Below are positions 1-7,229 of a stretch of 48,002 nt of DNA, one piece after another (the first letter of the stretch is position 1; each line of letters starts with the position of its first letter). Source of the DNA: Natronococcus jeotgali DSM 18795 (GTDB lineage Archaea > Halobacteriota > Halobacteria > Halobacteriales > Natrialbaceae); the NCBI RefSeq assembly GCF_000337695.1, contig NZ_AOIA01000141.1, positions 1,557-49,558 of the forward strand, in the 5' to 3' direction. A model generated the notes under the pieces. That model worked only from the letters and a program-made list of their open reading frames with translations. It searched no databases and was not told the DNA's origin. The translations under genes were made by a program, and so were the position numbers.

Positions 1-222
1 CAATGACTGGCGAGTAGCCCTGACAACCACCTTCTTGCCAATGATGTATGTCAGAGTAAACATCACGAGAAACAGTAGAACAGTCGTTATAACACTAATG
101 ACTGCTGGGCCGTATTGAGAGACGACCTCATTAGCACTCGTTGGAAGTTCTGTTTGGAGTATTGTATAATCCATTCCAATTCCGAGTAGCAATCCAATCG
201 TTATCAGCGTTGTGAATATCAT
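1..222 (-). CDS. Partial membrane protein, probably MscS-family mechanosensitive channel (N-terminus)
   Basis: The first 74 codons of a leftward gene run off the window edge. They start at ATG 220-222 and stay open to base 1. The product has two hydrophobic stretches (about residues 2-17 and 44-62) followed by a basic segment (GKKVVVRATR). The intervening 'LQTELPTSA...QYGP' stretch resembles the start of haloarchaeal MscS-like channels, which release osmolytes across the membrane on hypo-osmotic shock. The pore and beta domains lie outside the window, so the family call is an inference. It could be another small membrane protein. Confidence 0.6.
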   Translation of the reverse strand, partial: MIFTTLITIGLLLGIGMDYTILQTELPTSANEVVSQYGPAVISVITTVLLFLVMFTLTYIIGKKVVVRATRQSL

Positions 223-318
223 AGCTAAGCAACAGGTACTCTCATTCTTGAATTATGATTTAGTAGTGAGTGTTACATCCGTAGAGATAACAAGAGATGA
301 TTAGAAATATGAGTCATC

Positions 319-594
319 ATGGAGGATCTTACGGGATTCCAGCGAGACTTGCTATATGTCATTGCAGGCGCTGATCAGCCATCGGGTCAGGACATCAAAG
401 ACGAGGTTGAGTCGTACTATAGTAGCGACATCAATCACGGACGACTGTATCCCAATCTCGACACCCTCGTCAACAAGGGATTCGTCGAGAAGGGAGAACT
501 CGACCGACGAACGAACTACTATGCGATCACTGATGAAGGGAATACAGCCATTCAGGAGCGCCGTGAGTGGGAATCACAGTACGTTGATCCCTGA
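319..594 (+). CDS. PadR-like winged-helix transcriptional regulator, copy 1
   Basis: This 91-residue protein is entirely a PadR-type winged helix: 'LTGFQRDLLYVIAGAD' (helix 1), 'SGQDIKDEVE' (helix 2), 'INHGRLYPNLDTLVNKGFVEK' (recognition helix) and a wing ending 'RTNYYAITDEGNTAI'. PadR proteins bind operator DNA as dimers, usually as repressors. It lacks the long C-terminal dimerisation helices of full PadR proteins, as is common for short haloarchaeal members. I count about 73 of 91 residues identical to the product of 3970-4245, so the two are recent duplicates. Target genes are unknown. The gene stands alone, with no co-directional neighbour closer than about 300 bases. Confidence 0.88.
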   Translation: MEDLTGFQRDLLYVIAGADQPSGQDIKDEVESYYSSDINHGRLYPNLDTLVNKGFVEKGELDRRTNYYAITDEGNTAIQERREWESQYVDP

Positions 595-783
595 CTCAGA
601 GAGATATTGCGTCGATCCGAGCCAGTCGACGTCACCCACATCCTGAACAACCACAATCAGTACCACGACAGTAGTTGAAACGTGATTGTGACGTTGACGT
701 AGATATCGGCCTCGGTTGTCGCAGGGAGATAGATGATGTCGGTTGAGGGCTATTGTATGACACGCTCTGATCTAATAGACGAC

Positions 784-820
784 TGTCCCAGAAACCCCCT
801 TTCTGGGACACCTGATTTTT
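784..820 (+). terminator. Hairpin followed by T-run
   Basis: TGTCCCAGAAA (784-794) and TTTCTGGGACA (800-810) pair perfectly over 11 bases around a CCCCC loop, and TTTTT follows at 816-820. On the + strand this has the form of an intrinsic terminator. It lies 190 bases after the PadR gene with no intact gene between, so what it terminates is unclear. It could also be the end of a decayed mobile element. Confidence 0.5.
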
Positions 821-840
821 CTCGTCTGTAACCATTATTT

Positions 841-854
841 TATACACTCGTATA
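841..854 (+). promoter_or_regulatory. Palindromic TATA region (probable operator/promoter)
   Basis: TATAC (841-845) and GTATA (850-854) form an inverted repeat with a 4-base spacer. It overlaps TATA-like sequence 36-50 bases upstream of the AbrB-like start codon. This is a plausible autoregulatory operator for that protein. Confidence 0.4.
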
Positions 855-889
855 AGGTTAAATCAGAAATACCAGAAACGACCCTCTCC

Positions 890-1078
890 GTGACTGAGTC
901 GACGACGACTAACCCCAACGGCGACGACTACCACTGGAAACAGTACCAGACTACGATTCCGAAAGATCTCGCCGAGTTCTTCGACACGGATCGAGAGACC
1001 TCCCTCGAGTGGAAGGTCGGCGGCGCGAGTAACAAACTGGAGATCACCGTTCACGACAACAGTGAGGATAACCCATGA
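890..1078 (+). CDS. Small AbrB/SpoVT-like DNA-binding protein
   Basis: This 62-residue protein starts at GTG 890. The core 'YQTTIPKDLAEFFDTD...LEWKVGGASNKLEITV' follows the AbrB/SpoVT swapped-hairpin pattern: a strand with TIPK, a short helix, then L-W-V and a final strand. Such proteins bind DNA as dimers and often act as antitoxins or local repressors. Its TGA overlaps the ATG of the recombinase gene (ATGA at 1075-1078), so the two are translationally coupled, and small proteins of this type are often found upstream of serine recombinases. A role in regulating the pair is inferred from the palindromic promoter. The AbrB assignment rests on pattern alone. Confidence 0.7.
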   Translation: MTESTTTNPNGDDYHWKQYQTTIPKDLAEFFDTDRETSLEWKVGGASNKLEITVHDNSEDNP

Positions 1079-1743
1079 TCGGAAACAGCGAGGGCGTCGT
1101 CTACGTCCAGAAGTCCCCACCACTGGAATCAGACGACGTCCTCGCACTTGGATATGTGCGGCTCTCACAAGAATCTGACCACTCGATCACGGTTCAGAAG
1201 CGAGACAGTCGGGAGTACTGTGCTGACCGAGACCTCGAACTCCTCGGGATCCTGAACGAAGAGACCGGAACCAGTGGCTTCAACGAGACCTGCGAGAAGT
1301 ACGACGAGCTCTAGTGCCTCGTTCGGGAGGACGACGTCTCGGCTGTCGTCGATCGGGACTTGTCTCGCCTCTCGAGGGATCAGAACGACCGGATCAGACT
1401 ACTGCTCTCGGTAGATGAGAGCGGCGTCGACCTCCATTCGGTCGAACGTGGCCTTGTGGATACGTCCGACTACAAACTCGCTATCGAGGCCGCCATGGCC
1501 GCGAGTGACGACGTCGGGAAGCGCAAAGAGATCGAACGGGCGAAACGAGAGACTGAGCGGCGCCTCGAGAAAGGCGACTATCAGGGACGGCCATCCTACG
1601 GGCACACATTCGACGACGCCGGCGAACGCCTCGTTCCTAGAGCGAAGTTCGATGTCGCCGTTCGGGTTCTCGAGCTGAGGGACGCCGGCCGCTCCTATCG
1701 GGAGACCGCCAATGGGCTTGATCCCGCTACGTATTCACTATAG
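1075..1743 (+). pseudogene. Serine recombinase (resolvase/invertase family), broken by amber stop and 3' truncated
   Basis: The frame reads 'ALGYVRLSQESDHSITVQKRD', the start of a serine-recombinase catalytic domain with its nucleophile-region 'RLS'. After a TAG at 1312-1314 it continues in the same frame with 'SAVVDRDLSRLSRD' (the conserved D-R-LSR helix) and a long 'KRKEIERAKRETERRLEKG' linker. It then enters a PSYGHTF...RDAGRSYRETA helix-turn-helix approach and stops at 1741-1743, before the recognition helix is complete. One point mutation would restore the catalytic part, but the DNA-binding end is also missing. Serine recombinases catalyse site-specific integration or resolution. The amber position has no pyrrolysine context that I can see, so decay is the simplest reading. 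Confidence 0.85.
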
Positions 1744-2028
1744 GAAAGGATGAAATCAACACCATGGGAAGCGCCTATGACACCCTCGAGGGTGTATAAC
1801 CTAACCAAGCAAACGTTCTCTCTAAGCCGATGTGATCGACTGAGGATTCAATACCTCTGGTGTGATGCACCCTGTTAGGAGTCCTTATGACAAAAGAACA
1901 TCTGCTGAGTGAGGGCCTGATGGAGTCAATCGGTACTGAACAAGGAAAACGTAGCCGGGTGTTGTTACCAGCTCTAGATAGAGTAATTAATGTACTAGAT
2001 TATATAGTTCAGCTGCAAGGGGTGAAAA
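1744..2028. other. Intergenic stretch with leaderless promoter
   Basis: No convincing gene is present. A 52-codon frame at 1887-2045 overlaps the TATA box and start of the next gene and is rejected. The only clear element is the promoter of the bat-type regulator near its 3' end. Confidence 0.5.
1999..2007 (+). promoter_or_regulatory. TATA box for bat-type HTH regulator
   Basis: ATTATATAG is centred about 26 bases upstream of ATG 2029. This is the usual spacing for a leaderless haloarchaeal transcript and supports that start codon. Confidence 0.6.
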
Positions 2029-2718
2029 ATGAGTTTGATCGCTGAGTTCAGCATTGTCTCTCCACTCATGAGAGAAGCCGAAGCAGCCCCAGAGATGGTG
2101 TTTTACACTGAAGACATTCATCTAACACAGTCGGGAGAGGGAAAGCACGTTTTCTGGGCTTCTGGCGACGATTTCGAGACTTTCGAATCAGCTCTCCAAG
2201 CTGACCCAACTACCAAAGAGTATACCTGTCTTACTGAGCTTGACGATCGTCGTTTATACCGTGTGACGTATCCCGAAGACGCTGTACAGGAGTTATTGTA
2301 TCCAAAAGCGGCTGAACATGATATGGTCTATCTCGACGTTACAACTACATCTGAAGAGACCCGCTTTCGTGCTCGCATCCCAACTCTGGAGGCGCTCAAA
2401 GCGTACCGTCAAGCGTGTGAAGAGGAAGGAATTCCATTTCGCCTTCACCGTCTCTATCAAGAAGAGCCTGATGAGCCGGCTGAACGGTTCGGATTAACTC
2501 CTGCTCAGTATGAGATACTCGTTCGAGCACATGAACACGGCTACTTTGATCAACCACGCTGTATTACGCTTGAAGAGTTAGCTGAAGAGGCCGAGGTTAC
2601 CTCATCTGCACTTGGGCGGCGTCTACGACGAGCACTAGACACACTCATTGAACAGACGGTTCGTTCAGACGCTGAAGAACTCAATGATCACTTCTCGTCT
2701 GAACGGGATACCACTTAA
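2029..2718 (+). CDS. Bat-type (HTH-10) transcriptional regulator
   Basis: This is a 229-residue protein. Residues about 20-145 form an N-terminal sensor-like domain that I cannot name further ('FWASGDDFETFESAL...RVTYPE'). Residues 155-212 are the bacterio-opsin-activator-type HTH: 'LTPAQYEILVRAHEHGYFDQPR' then 'ITLEELAEEAEVTSSALGRRLRRAL'. Such proteins are abundant haloarchaeal gene-specific regulators that bind DNA through this C-terminal helix-turn-helix. The start is fixed by the TATA box at 1999-2007. Base use is less GC-rich than in the core genes to the right, as elsewhere in this island. The HalOD1 gene downstream follows after 56 bases and could be co-transcribed. Targets are unknown. 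Confidence 0.85.
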   Translation: MSLIAEFSIVSPLMREAEAAPEMVFYTEDIHLTQSGEGKHVFWASGDDFETFESALQADPTTKEYTCLTELDDRRLYRVTYPEDAVQELLYPKAAEHDMVYLDVTTTSEETRFRARIPTLEALKAYRQACEEEGIPFRLHRLYQEEPDEPAERFGLTPAQYEILVRAHEHGYFDQPRCITLEELAEEAEVTSSALGRRLRRALDTLIEQTVRSDAEELNDHFSSERDTT

Positions 2719-2774
2719 ACACGTAGCTACTGACTACGGAGACTCACACGTATGGAGCACTCAATAGGAAATGG

Positions 2775-3053
2775 ATGTCGAGTATAGATTCCCCTGTTCA
2801 GTATACTTGTCGTGAGGATGACCCCGTCAGCCAGACAGTCATAACTGCTGTTGCAGAGGCGTCAAATTGTGATCCATGTGAGTTGGATCCCCTCTACGAA
2901 TATATTGATCCTGATGCCCTGAATACTCTCTTTCATCTCCACTCCAGTGATGAGGCGAATCAAGACGAAGTGTCTCTCGAATTCACCTATACAACATACC
3001 GCGTAACAGTGACTGCCAACTCCGTTCATATCTCTCATGTAGAAGGAACGTAG
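2775..3053 (+). CDS. HalOD1 output-domain protein
   Basis: This is a 92-residue stand-alone HalOD1 domain. It shows 'SQTVITAVAEASNCDPCELDPLYEYIDPDALNTLF', the conserved helix and Pro-Leu-Y-IDPDAL motif, followed by two beta strands ('VSLEFTYTTYRVTV', 'SVHISHVEG'). HalOD1 domains are haloarchaeal output modules found alone or fused to receivers. Their biochemical role is unknown. A second stand-alone copy lies at 24349-24648. ATG 2775 was preferred over ATG 2771, which is out of frame. It probably shares a transcript with the 54-residue gene that follows. Confidence 0.85.
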   Translation: MSSIDSPVQYTCREDDPVSQTVITAVAEASNCDPCELDPLYEYIDPDALNTLFHLHSSDEANQDEVSLEFTYTTYRVTVTANSVHISHVEGT

Positions 3054-3085
3054 AGCAGCAGTCCAGTTGACCTGTGAGATAATTC

Positions 3086-3250
3086 ATGGAAAATAATAAG
3101 TCAATCGATAACACTGAATCGCTTCGTTCTGCTCTCCGAACGATCTTAGAAGAAGCAGATGCCAACAATGTCGAGGTAGAAGGAAGCCTAAGGATTCAAG
3201 CAACGACTGATCATCCGAACTGGGAAATCCAAATTTGGCAGATCGAATGA
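3086..3250 (+). CDS. Small hypothetical protein downstream of HalOD1
   Basis: A 54-codon frame starts at ATG 3086 (33 bases after the HalOD1 stop) and ends at TGA 3248-3250. The product reads MENNKSIDNTESLRSALRTI, then an acidic helix (EEADANNVEVEG) and a final strand ending 'HPNWEIQIWQIE'. The helix followed by 'V.VEG...WE.QI' resembles short uncharacterised haloarchaeal proteins, often found beside HalOD1 genes. That resemblance is from memory and unverified. Its placement suggests an operon with the HalOD1 gene. No function can be given. Confidence 0.6.
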   Translation: MENNKSIDNTESLRSALRTILEEADANNVEVEGSLRIQATTDHPNWEIQIWQIE

Positions 3251-3324
3251 TCGATAAAATCCACACAGGTCAAGCAGGCGAAGTGTGATATCAACCAGTG
3301 TCTTTAGACCAAGTTTCACACCAT

Positions 3325-3498
3325 CGACTGCCGTTCGGTCTCACATTCGATGACGACGGCGAGACGCTCATTCTTCGAGTGCAGTACGACGTTGCCGTTT
3401 GGACCCACAAACTTCGATACGTCGGCCACACCTCTCACGAGATCGCCGAGTGAGTCAGTCTGAAATGGTCGTCTGTCACTCAAGCTGTCAAGAAGTAG
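3325..3498 (+). pseudogene. Second serine recombinase remnant (HTH-proximal part)
   Basis: The frame reads 'RLPFGLTFDDDGETLI', then 'QYDVAVWTHKLRYVGHTSHEIAE', a TGA at 3451-3453, and a short tail ending at TAG 3496-3498. It aligns with the 'RPSYGHTFDDAGERLV...FDVAV...ELRDAGRSYRETA' segment of the broken recombinase at 1075-1743. So a second member of the same family once lay here. No catalytic part is recognisable upstream. Confidence 0.7.
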
Positions 3499-3969
3499 TA
3501 GCAGTATGAACGGATCTAGTGAAGAAGTGTGATAAAGAGATACCAGCTACTCACTTCCGCTTGAGAGGACCTCTACCCACTTCTTCCTACGCATAATGTA
3601 ATTCACGGAGTTAGGGATCTACCATGAGATTGATAATGGTCCACCCCAAATCTTGGGTGTCGCGTACCATCCAACGCGACAAGAAAACAACCGTGTCCAT
3701 TTAATCGGGCCACCGGTACTAGCCCCACCTGATGGCCCTTCTGCCACTCCCATCCTCCTCACTCGCACAGCCTTTCCCAACAGTTGTGCTTCAGTCATTA
3801 TCTTGAGGAAGTACATAGGTGTTAACAAGACTCGTGCAATTGTAACATTGATCAACCGCTTTCGAACCGGAGCTAAACGGAAGAATACCGTCCCTTACGA
3901 GGTTATAGCTCAAGACTGGTAACTGTATACGTGAGTAATAACAATATTAAGAATCAAGAATAGGTCACT
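3499..3969. other. Gene-free stretch before PadR copy 2
   Basis: There are open frames on both strands at 3619-3922, but neither resembles a known protein and their composition is not acidic as expected for a haloarchaeon. I see no intact gene. An AATATTAAG-like sequence about 3941-3950 could be the TATA box of the second PadR gene. Confidence 0.4.
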
Positions 3970-4245
3970 ATGGACGACCTCACAGGTTTCCAGCGAGACC
4001 TCCTATACGTCATCGCAGATGCTGATCAACCATCCGGGCAGGACATAAAAAATGAGATTGATATCTACTACAGCGCCGAAATTAATCACGGACGGCTGTA
4101 CCCGAATCTCGATTCCCTTGTCAATAAGGAACTCGTCGAGAAAGGCGAACTCGATCGACGAACGAACTACTACGCTCTCACCGATGCAGGAGACGAAGCC
4201 ATTCAGAAGCGCCGTGAGTGGGAATCACAGTATATCGACCTCTAA
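3970..4245 (+). CDS. PadR-like winged-helix transcriptional regulator, copy 2
   Basis: This 91-residue protein has the same winged-helix layout as the product of 319-594 and about 80% identity over its full length. Differences cluster in helix 2 (KNEIDIYYSAE versus KDEVESYYSSD) and the wing tip. The recognition helix 'INHGRLYPNLD' is unchanged, so the two probably bind similar operators. The duplication spans little beyond the coding sequence: similarity fades within about 15 bases of the stop. Possible targets include the lyase-like gene downstream, but nothing in the sequence proves this. Confidence 0.88.
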   Translation: MDDLTGFQRDLLYVIADADQPSGQDIKNEIDIYYSAEINHGRLYPNLDSLVNKELVEKGELDRRTNYYALTDAGDEAIQKRREWESQYIDL

Positions 4246-4506
4246 CTCAGACTACTGCTCGCGTTAGAGAAGCGCGACATCAAGGCCGCCATGCCGAGGG
4301 ATCAAGTGCAGCTTCCAGCACCAACAGGAGGTTCTCTTTGACCACGATTCATCAGATCGTCCACATTGGTTCGATCGCCACTCACGCATGACTGCTACAT
4401 GTTATCTCGACTTAAGGACACCACTTGGCGGGACGGGGAACGCTAGATCGTTGTCAGGCAAGGCTAACCCCTACCCGTACGTAGCGAGTACGCTCGTCCG
4501 AGACAC
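4246..4506. other. Gene-free stretch
   Basis: No gene is seen. An ACTTAAGG-like element near 4410 might be a TATA box for the broken membrane/lyase gene that follows. Confidence 0.35.
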
Positions 4507-4816
4507 GTGGTCGTCGCTACCGAAGTGTTGGTCGCGCTGGTCGCCCTAGCCTTCTTGGCGGGATTATCGTTGCTACGATTGGACCCGGCGGTATCCTCAT
4601 CGTCACCGGGCTCTACCTCATGACGTCGCTCTCAAGCGCCGAGGTCGCAGGCACCTCAAGTGCCATCTTTACAATCGGTGCAGTGCTTGGCAGTCTCATC
4701 TACGCGCGCTCGGGCGAGATCAACTGGTGGATCGCGAGTGTCGTTAGCGTCGCCGCCGCAGCGGGCACTGGGTCGGCGTCCAAGCCAACGCCTACCTCTC
4801 GCGGACGCATGGGCTC
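4507..4816 (+). pseudogene. Frameshifted membrane N-terminus of the lyase-like protein
   Basis: Three reading frames each carry part of one multi-span membrane protein. From GTG 4507 the frame reads VVVATEVLVALVALA. A second frame reads 'LLGGIIVATIGPGGILIVTG' then 'LYLMTSLSSAEVAGTSS', 'TIGAVLGSLIYARSGEINWW' and IASVVSVAAAA. A third frame, joined near 4760, reads 'GHWVGVQANAYLSRTHGL' straight into the intact frame at 4817. At least two frameshifts (near 4555 and near 4760) therefore separate the membrane part from the extracellular domain. Sequencing error cannot be excluded. Confidence 0.65.
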
Positions 4817-6136
4817 GTGCTGGCAGTGCTGCTGGCCGTCGTCGGCATCACGGTCGTCTACCGCGAGTACCATGATCTCGAGCCCCGCGTCGAGCTCGGC
4901 GACGAAGGAACTCCAGAGTCAGAGCCCGAGCCTCAGTTCGAGGTGATCGATCTCCCCGAGGACGGCCAGGGTCAGACGGGACATAGTAATCTCTGCGGCG
5001 TGGCGATTGTTCCCGATCGAGATCTCAAGGCGCTCGAGGTCCGGCTGGGTGGCGATCGCCACGACGGGGCGAAGGTCATCACTGCGATCCACGTCTACGA
5101 CGACGAGGAGACCCCGCTTGCCACCAAGCAGACAGCTGGTCTCGACCACGGCGACTGGGTTGCGATCGAGTACGACTTCTCCGCGGGCCAGGAGTATCGG
5201 ATCCTGCTCGACGGCGAGGGTGAGCAGTACGTTCGTTACCGCGCCGAGGCGAGCTGTCCTTACGAGGGTGATGGCCTGACGGTCATCAACGGGAGCTACT
5301 CGCCCAGCGACGACTCGCAGACTGAGAACTACGTCTACAACATCGATCGGATTCGCGGGAGCCTCGCTGAGGGGATCGACGAGTCCGAACCCGACTACCG
5401 TAACATCGAGCTATCCGAGGTCGCGTCTGATGAGAACGCCAGCATTGCGGATGATCCGGCTGGAGGAATGCGTCCGGTCGCGAGCATCGACTGCCAGGAG
5501 GGGAAGCCAGAGCACTATTCCGTCGAAACCCGCTGGGAGCTCGAGGATCTGGTCGGGCACGAGCCGGATGTCGTCCACTTCCGGTATCAGATCTACTTCC
5601 CAACGCACTTCGAGTTCCACCAGAGCATGAACCACGGTGGGACGAAGCTTCCCGGCCCTGCTGATCACCGAGGCGGTGGCGCGGCTGGCGGAAGTCACAA
5701 CCCCGGTGAGGCGTGGTCAGCCCGTGGGTATGCGACAACCCACGGACCGAACGATGCGACCGAGGACGGGTCAGACATCCCGCTCGGGAAGCAGGTCTAC
5801 GATGTAACCGGTGCCTCGAAGGACTACGGTCACATGCACTCGTGGAAGCGTGGCGCAAACAAGGGCGAGTGGGTGACGATCGACGAACGCTACGAGATGG
5901 GCGAGCCCGGTGAGTTCGACTCGCGGATCGCGGCATGGATCAACGCCCGCAAGGCGTTCGATCGCGACGACTACCAGTTCGTCGACGAGGATCACGGCTA
6001 CAAGGGCGTCCACGAGTGGCGCTGGCACTTCTACTTCGGCGGTCGGTGGGGCAGCCCGAAGGAGCAGAGCAAGTACGTTCGTCGATTCGGAGTCTGGACG
6101 GGGGACAACTGCCCCGAGCTTGAGGACCTCGAGTAA
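4817..6136 (+). CDS. Polysaccharide-lyase-like (PL14-type jelly-roll) protein, membrane anchor frameshifted
   Basis: A 439-residue frame opens at GTG 4817 with one transmembrane helix (LAVLLAVVGITVVY). An acidic linker and a beta-rich middle region (about 45-200) with three cysteines follow. The C-terminal domain (about 245-435) shows 'FRYQIYFPTHFEF', a 'GGTKLPGPADHRGGG' glycine loop, 'GEWVTIDERYEMGEPGEFD', 'RIAAWINARKAF' and 'HEWRWHFYFGGRWG'. That layout of Y-x-FP, GGTKLPG, W-x-NG/NA and FYFGG matches the jelly-roll fold of PL14-type alginate/glucuronan lyases. I infer cell-surface polysaccharide binding or cleavage. Catalytic residues were not verified. The upstream membrane segments are in other frames, so the full-length gene appears broken. 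Its last 55 codons recur at 9009-9179. Confidence 0.65.
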   Translation: MLAVLLAVVGITVVYREYHDLEPRVELGDEGTPESEPEPQFEVIDLPEDGQGQTGHSNLCGVAIVPDRDLKALEVRLGGDRHDGAKVITAIHVYDDEETPLATKQTAGLDHGDWVAIEYDFSAGQEYRILLDGEGEQYVRYRAEASCPYEGDGLTVINGSYSPSDDSQTENYVYNIDRIRGSLAEGIDESEPDYRNIELSEVASDENASIADDPAGGMRPVASIDCQEGKPEHYSVETRWELEDLVGHEPDVVHFRYQIYFPTHFEFHQSMNHGGTKLPGPADHRGGGAAGGSHNPGEAWSARGYATTHGPNDATEDGSDIPLGKQVYDVTGASKDYGHMHSWKRGANKGEWVTIDERYEMGEPGEFDSRIAAWINARKAFDRDDYQFVDEDHGYKGVHEWRWHFYFGGRWGSPKEQSKYVRRFGVWTGDNCPELEDLE

Positions 6137-6213
6137 GTCAACTTGATCTTCGATTCGAATATATTTCACAAAATCAATACGATTGAGACAACTGTATTTT
6201 GGAAGTGGTGGAG

Positions 6214-6220
6214 TATAAAA
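6214..6220 (+). promoter_or_regulatory. TATA box upstream of candidate small RNA
   Basis: TATAAAA is centred at 6217 and predicts transcription from about 6244. That is 4 bases before the long helix of the candidate RNA. No start codon of a plausible gene lies downstream on this strand for over 1 kb. Confidence 0.5.
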
Positions 6221-6244
6221 TTATTAGTAGAAGGGGATAGAATA

Positions 6245-6370
6245 CTAGGTGGCCGGTCGGCAGGAATGAGTTCCTCTGTAGGACTGATCGACGAGCAAAG
6301 CGCCGCCGGCCACCGCTGGTCCGCACCTGTCACCCATCGGATGGTGGGTTAGCCTGTACCACCGCCCACT
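6245..6370 (+). ncRNA. Candidate structured small RNA
   Basis: GGTGGCCGG (6248-6256) pairs perfectly with CCGGCCACC (6306-6314). After a one-base bulge the helix continues CGGC (6258-6261) with GCCG (6302-6305), 13 base pairs in all. Inside, AGGAA/TTCCT (6262-6266/6271-6275) forms a hairpin with a TGAG loop, followed by about 26 unpaired bases. 3' of the helix, GGTGG (6343-6347) can pair with CCACC (6359-6363). It starts just where the TATA box predicts. It does not resemble tRNA, RNase P or SRP RNA. The 3' end is a guess. Transcription is inferred, not shown. Confidence 0.4.
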
Positions 6371-6879
6371 ATCTTCTGTGGATATGGTAGACTGGTTTCC
6401 TCCCGGAGAAAATTGTACACGTGTTGCCTAGATATAAGTAATCAGTCTGGTCTATGATTTCGAACTGTATATATGTTAAGCGTACGAAGATAGCTATAAC
6501 AGTAATTTACTGACTTACTTTACAACATATATTATAACAGAAAACTATTAGTGTATAGAATTACTCATTGTAGATGATCGGTTGGCACCTGAGACATCCG
6601 ATAGTGTCAATTATTAACAGCCTTGGTGCCTCCGATCATTTCACCACAACAGGGAATTAGGATCGTGGTGCGATTCTTTCGCCATTTTTCACGGATAATT
6701 CTTACTCGAGAACGACGATTACTGAGAGGTGGAACAGCTTGGTAGTGGCCCAATCTATTCCGGAAGATCATTATAGTCTCGTCCAGAACTAGCGGGCTGT
6801 CGGTGCGGCTGTCCGAACTCAATCGTGTAGCGGAACATCTCCACTCACGAACCGCGCCGATATCCGAATCGTGGACATT

Positions 6880-6908
6880 CAGGAGAGTCAGTCCCCTGAA
6901 CTCTCCTG
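6880..6908. repeat. Inverted repeat hairpin
   Basis: CAGGAGAGT (6880-6888) and ACTCTCCTG (6900-6908) are perfect reverse complements, and the loop itself has CAG/CTG ends. It lies about 60 bases downstream of the small cysteine-rich gene on the minus strand. It may be a terminator or the edge of a lost element. Confidence 0.4.
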
Positions 6909-6971
6909 TTCGATCTAACGGTGCAGAATTACAGATACAGCGTAAAGCCCACGACTAAAGTTTTGAGAACA

Positions 6972-7229
6972 TTAGTCTAATCCAATGTCTTCTGGACCGA
7001 ACTCAGGATTAGCCAATTTCCTGTGAATAGCGGTCCAACCACCCTGATTTTTGCCTTCTCCAGTGCAAATGGAGCAAAGTTCGCTATCGCTAGAATACAC
7101 TGACCGCGGCTTTGGACCATAAATCTCGTTTGCCTTCTGTAGCGCCGCGCAGTTGGGTGAAGTATGGAGTTGCGTCTGCCCTCCTGACCGACATGAGGCA
7201 GTCCAGACCTGCTGTTCGTCGTTAGTCAT
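6972..7229 (-). CDS. Small cysteine-containing haloarchaeal protein
   Basis: This 85-residue protein starts at ATG 7227-7229, preferred over a TTG four codons upstream. Key features are 'VWTASCRSGGQTQLHTSPNC', 'PRSVYSSDSELCSICTGEG' and a C-terminal 'GWTAIHRKL'. The spacing LHTS..C followed by C..C resembles small uncharacterised haloarchaeal proteins with 'LHTS-DC...C-LC'. Four cysteines and a histidine could bind zinc. No function is known. It is a single gene, convergent with nothing intact. Confidence 0.65.
   Translation of the reverse strand: MTNDEQQVWTASCRSGGQTQLHTSPNCAALQKANEIYGPKPRSVYSSDSELCSICTGEGKNQGGWTAIHRKLANPEFGPEDIGLD

Larger units (their letters stand above)
595..889. other. 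Gene-free stretch with hairpin and palindromic promoter
   Basis: No intact gene is visible. Just after the PadR stop, a rightward frame reads EILRRSEPVDVTHILNN... for about 25 codons before stopping, which may be a remnant. The stretch also holds the strong hairpin at 784-810 and the palindromic TATA region at 841-854, which probably drives the AbrB-like gene. Confidence 0.5.
6137..6971. other. Long gene-free, partly AT-rich stretch
   Basis: No protein gene can be supported. It contains the candidate small RNA with its TATA box (6214-6370) and a very AT-rich segment at about 6420-6590. The frame on the minus strand at 6607-6822 resembles nothing known. There is a 9-base perfect hairpin at 6880-6908. 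Just before the next gene's stop (about 6935-6965) the minus strand has a weak hairpin (CTCA/ACT paired with AGT/TGGG) that could terminate it or be a degraded IS200/IS605-type end. Confidence 0.45.

Noticed and set aside
1887-2045. 52-codon frame before the bat-type regulator
   Set aside because: It overlaps the TATA box and start of the regulator and shows no recognisable protein features.
3619-3922. Opposed frames of 78 and 89 codons
   Set aside because: Not acidic, no family resemblance and no promoter tied to either.
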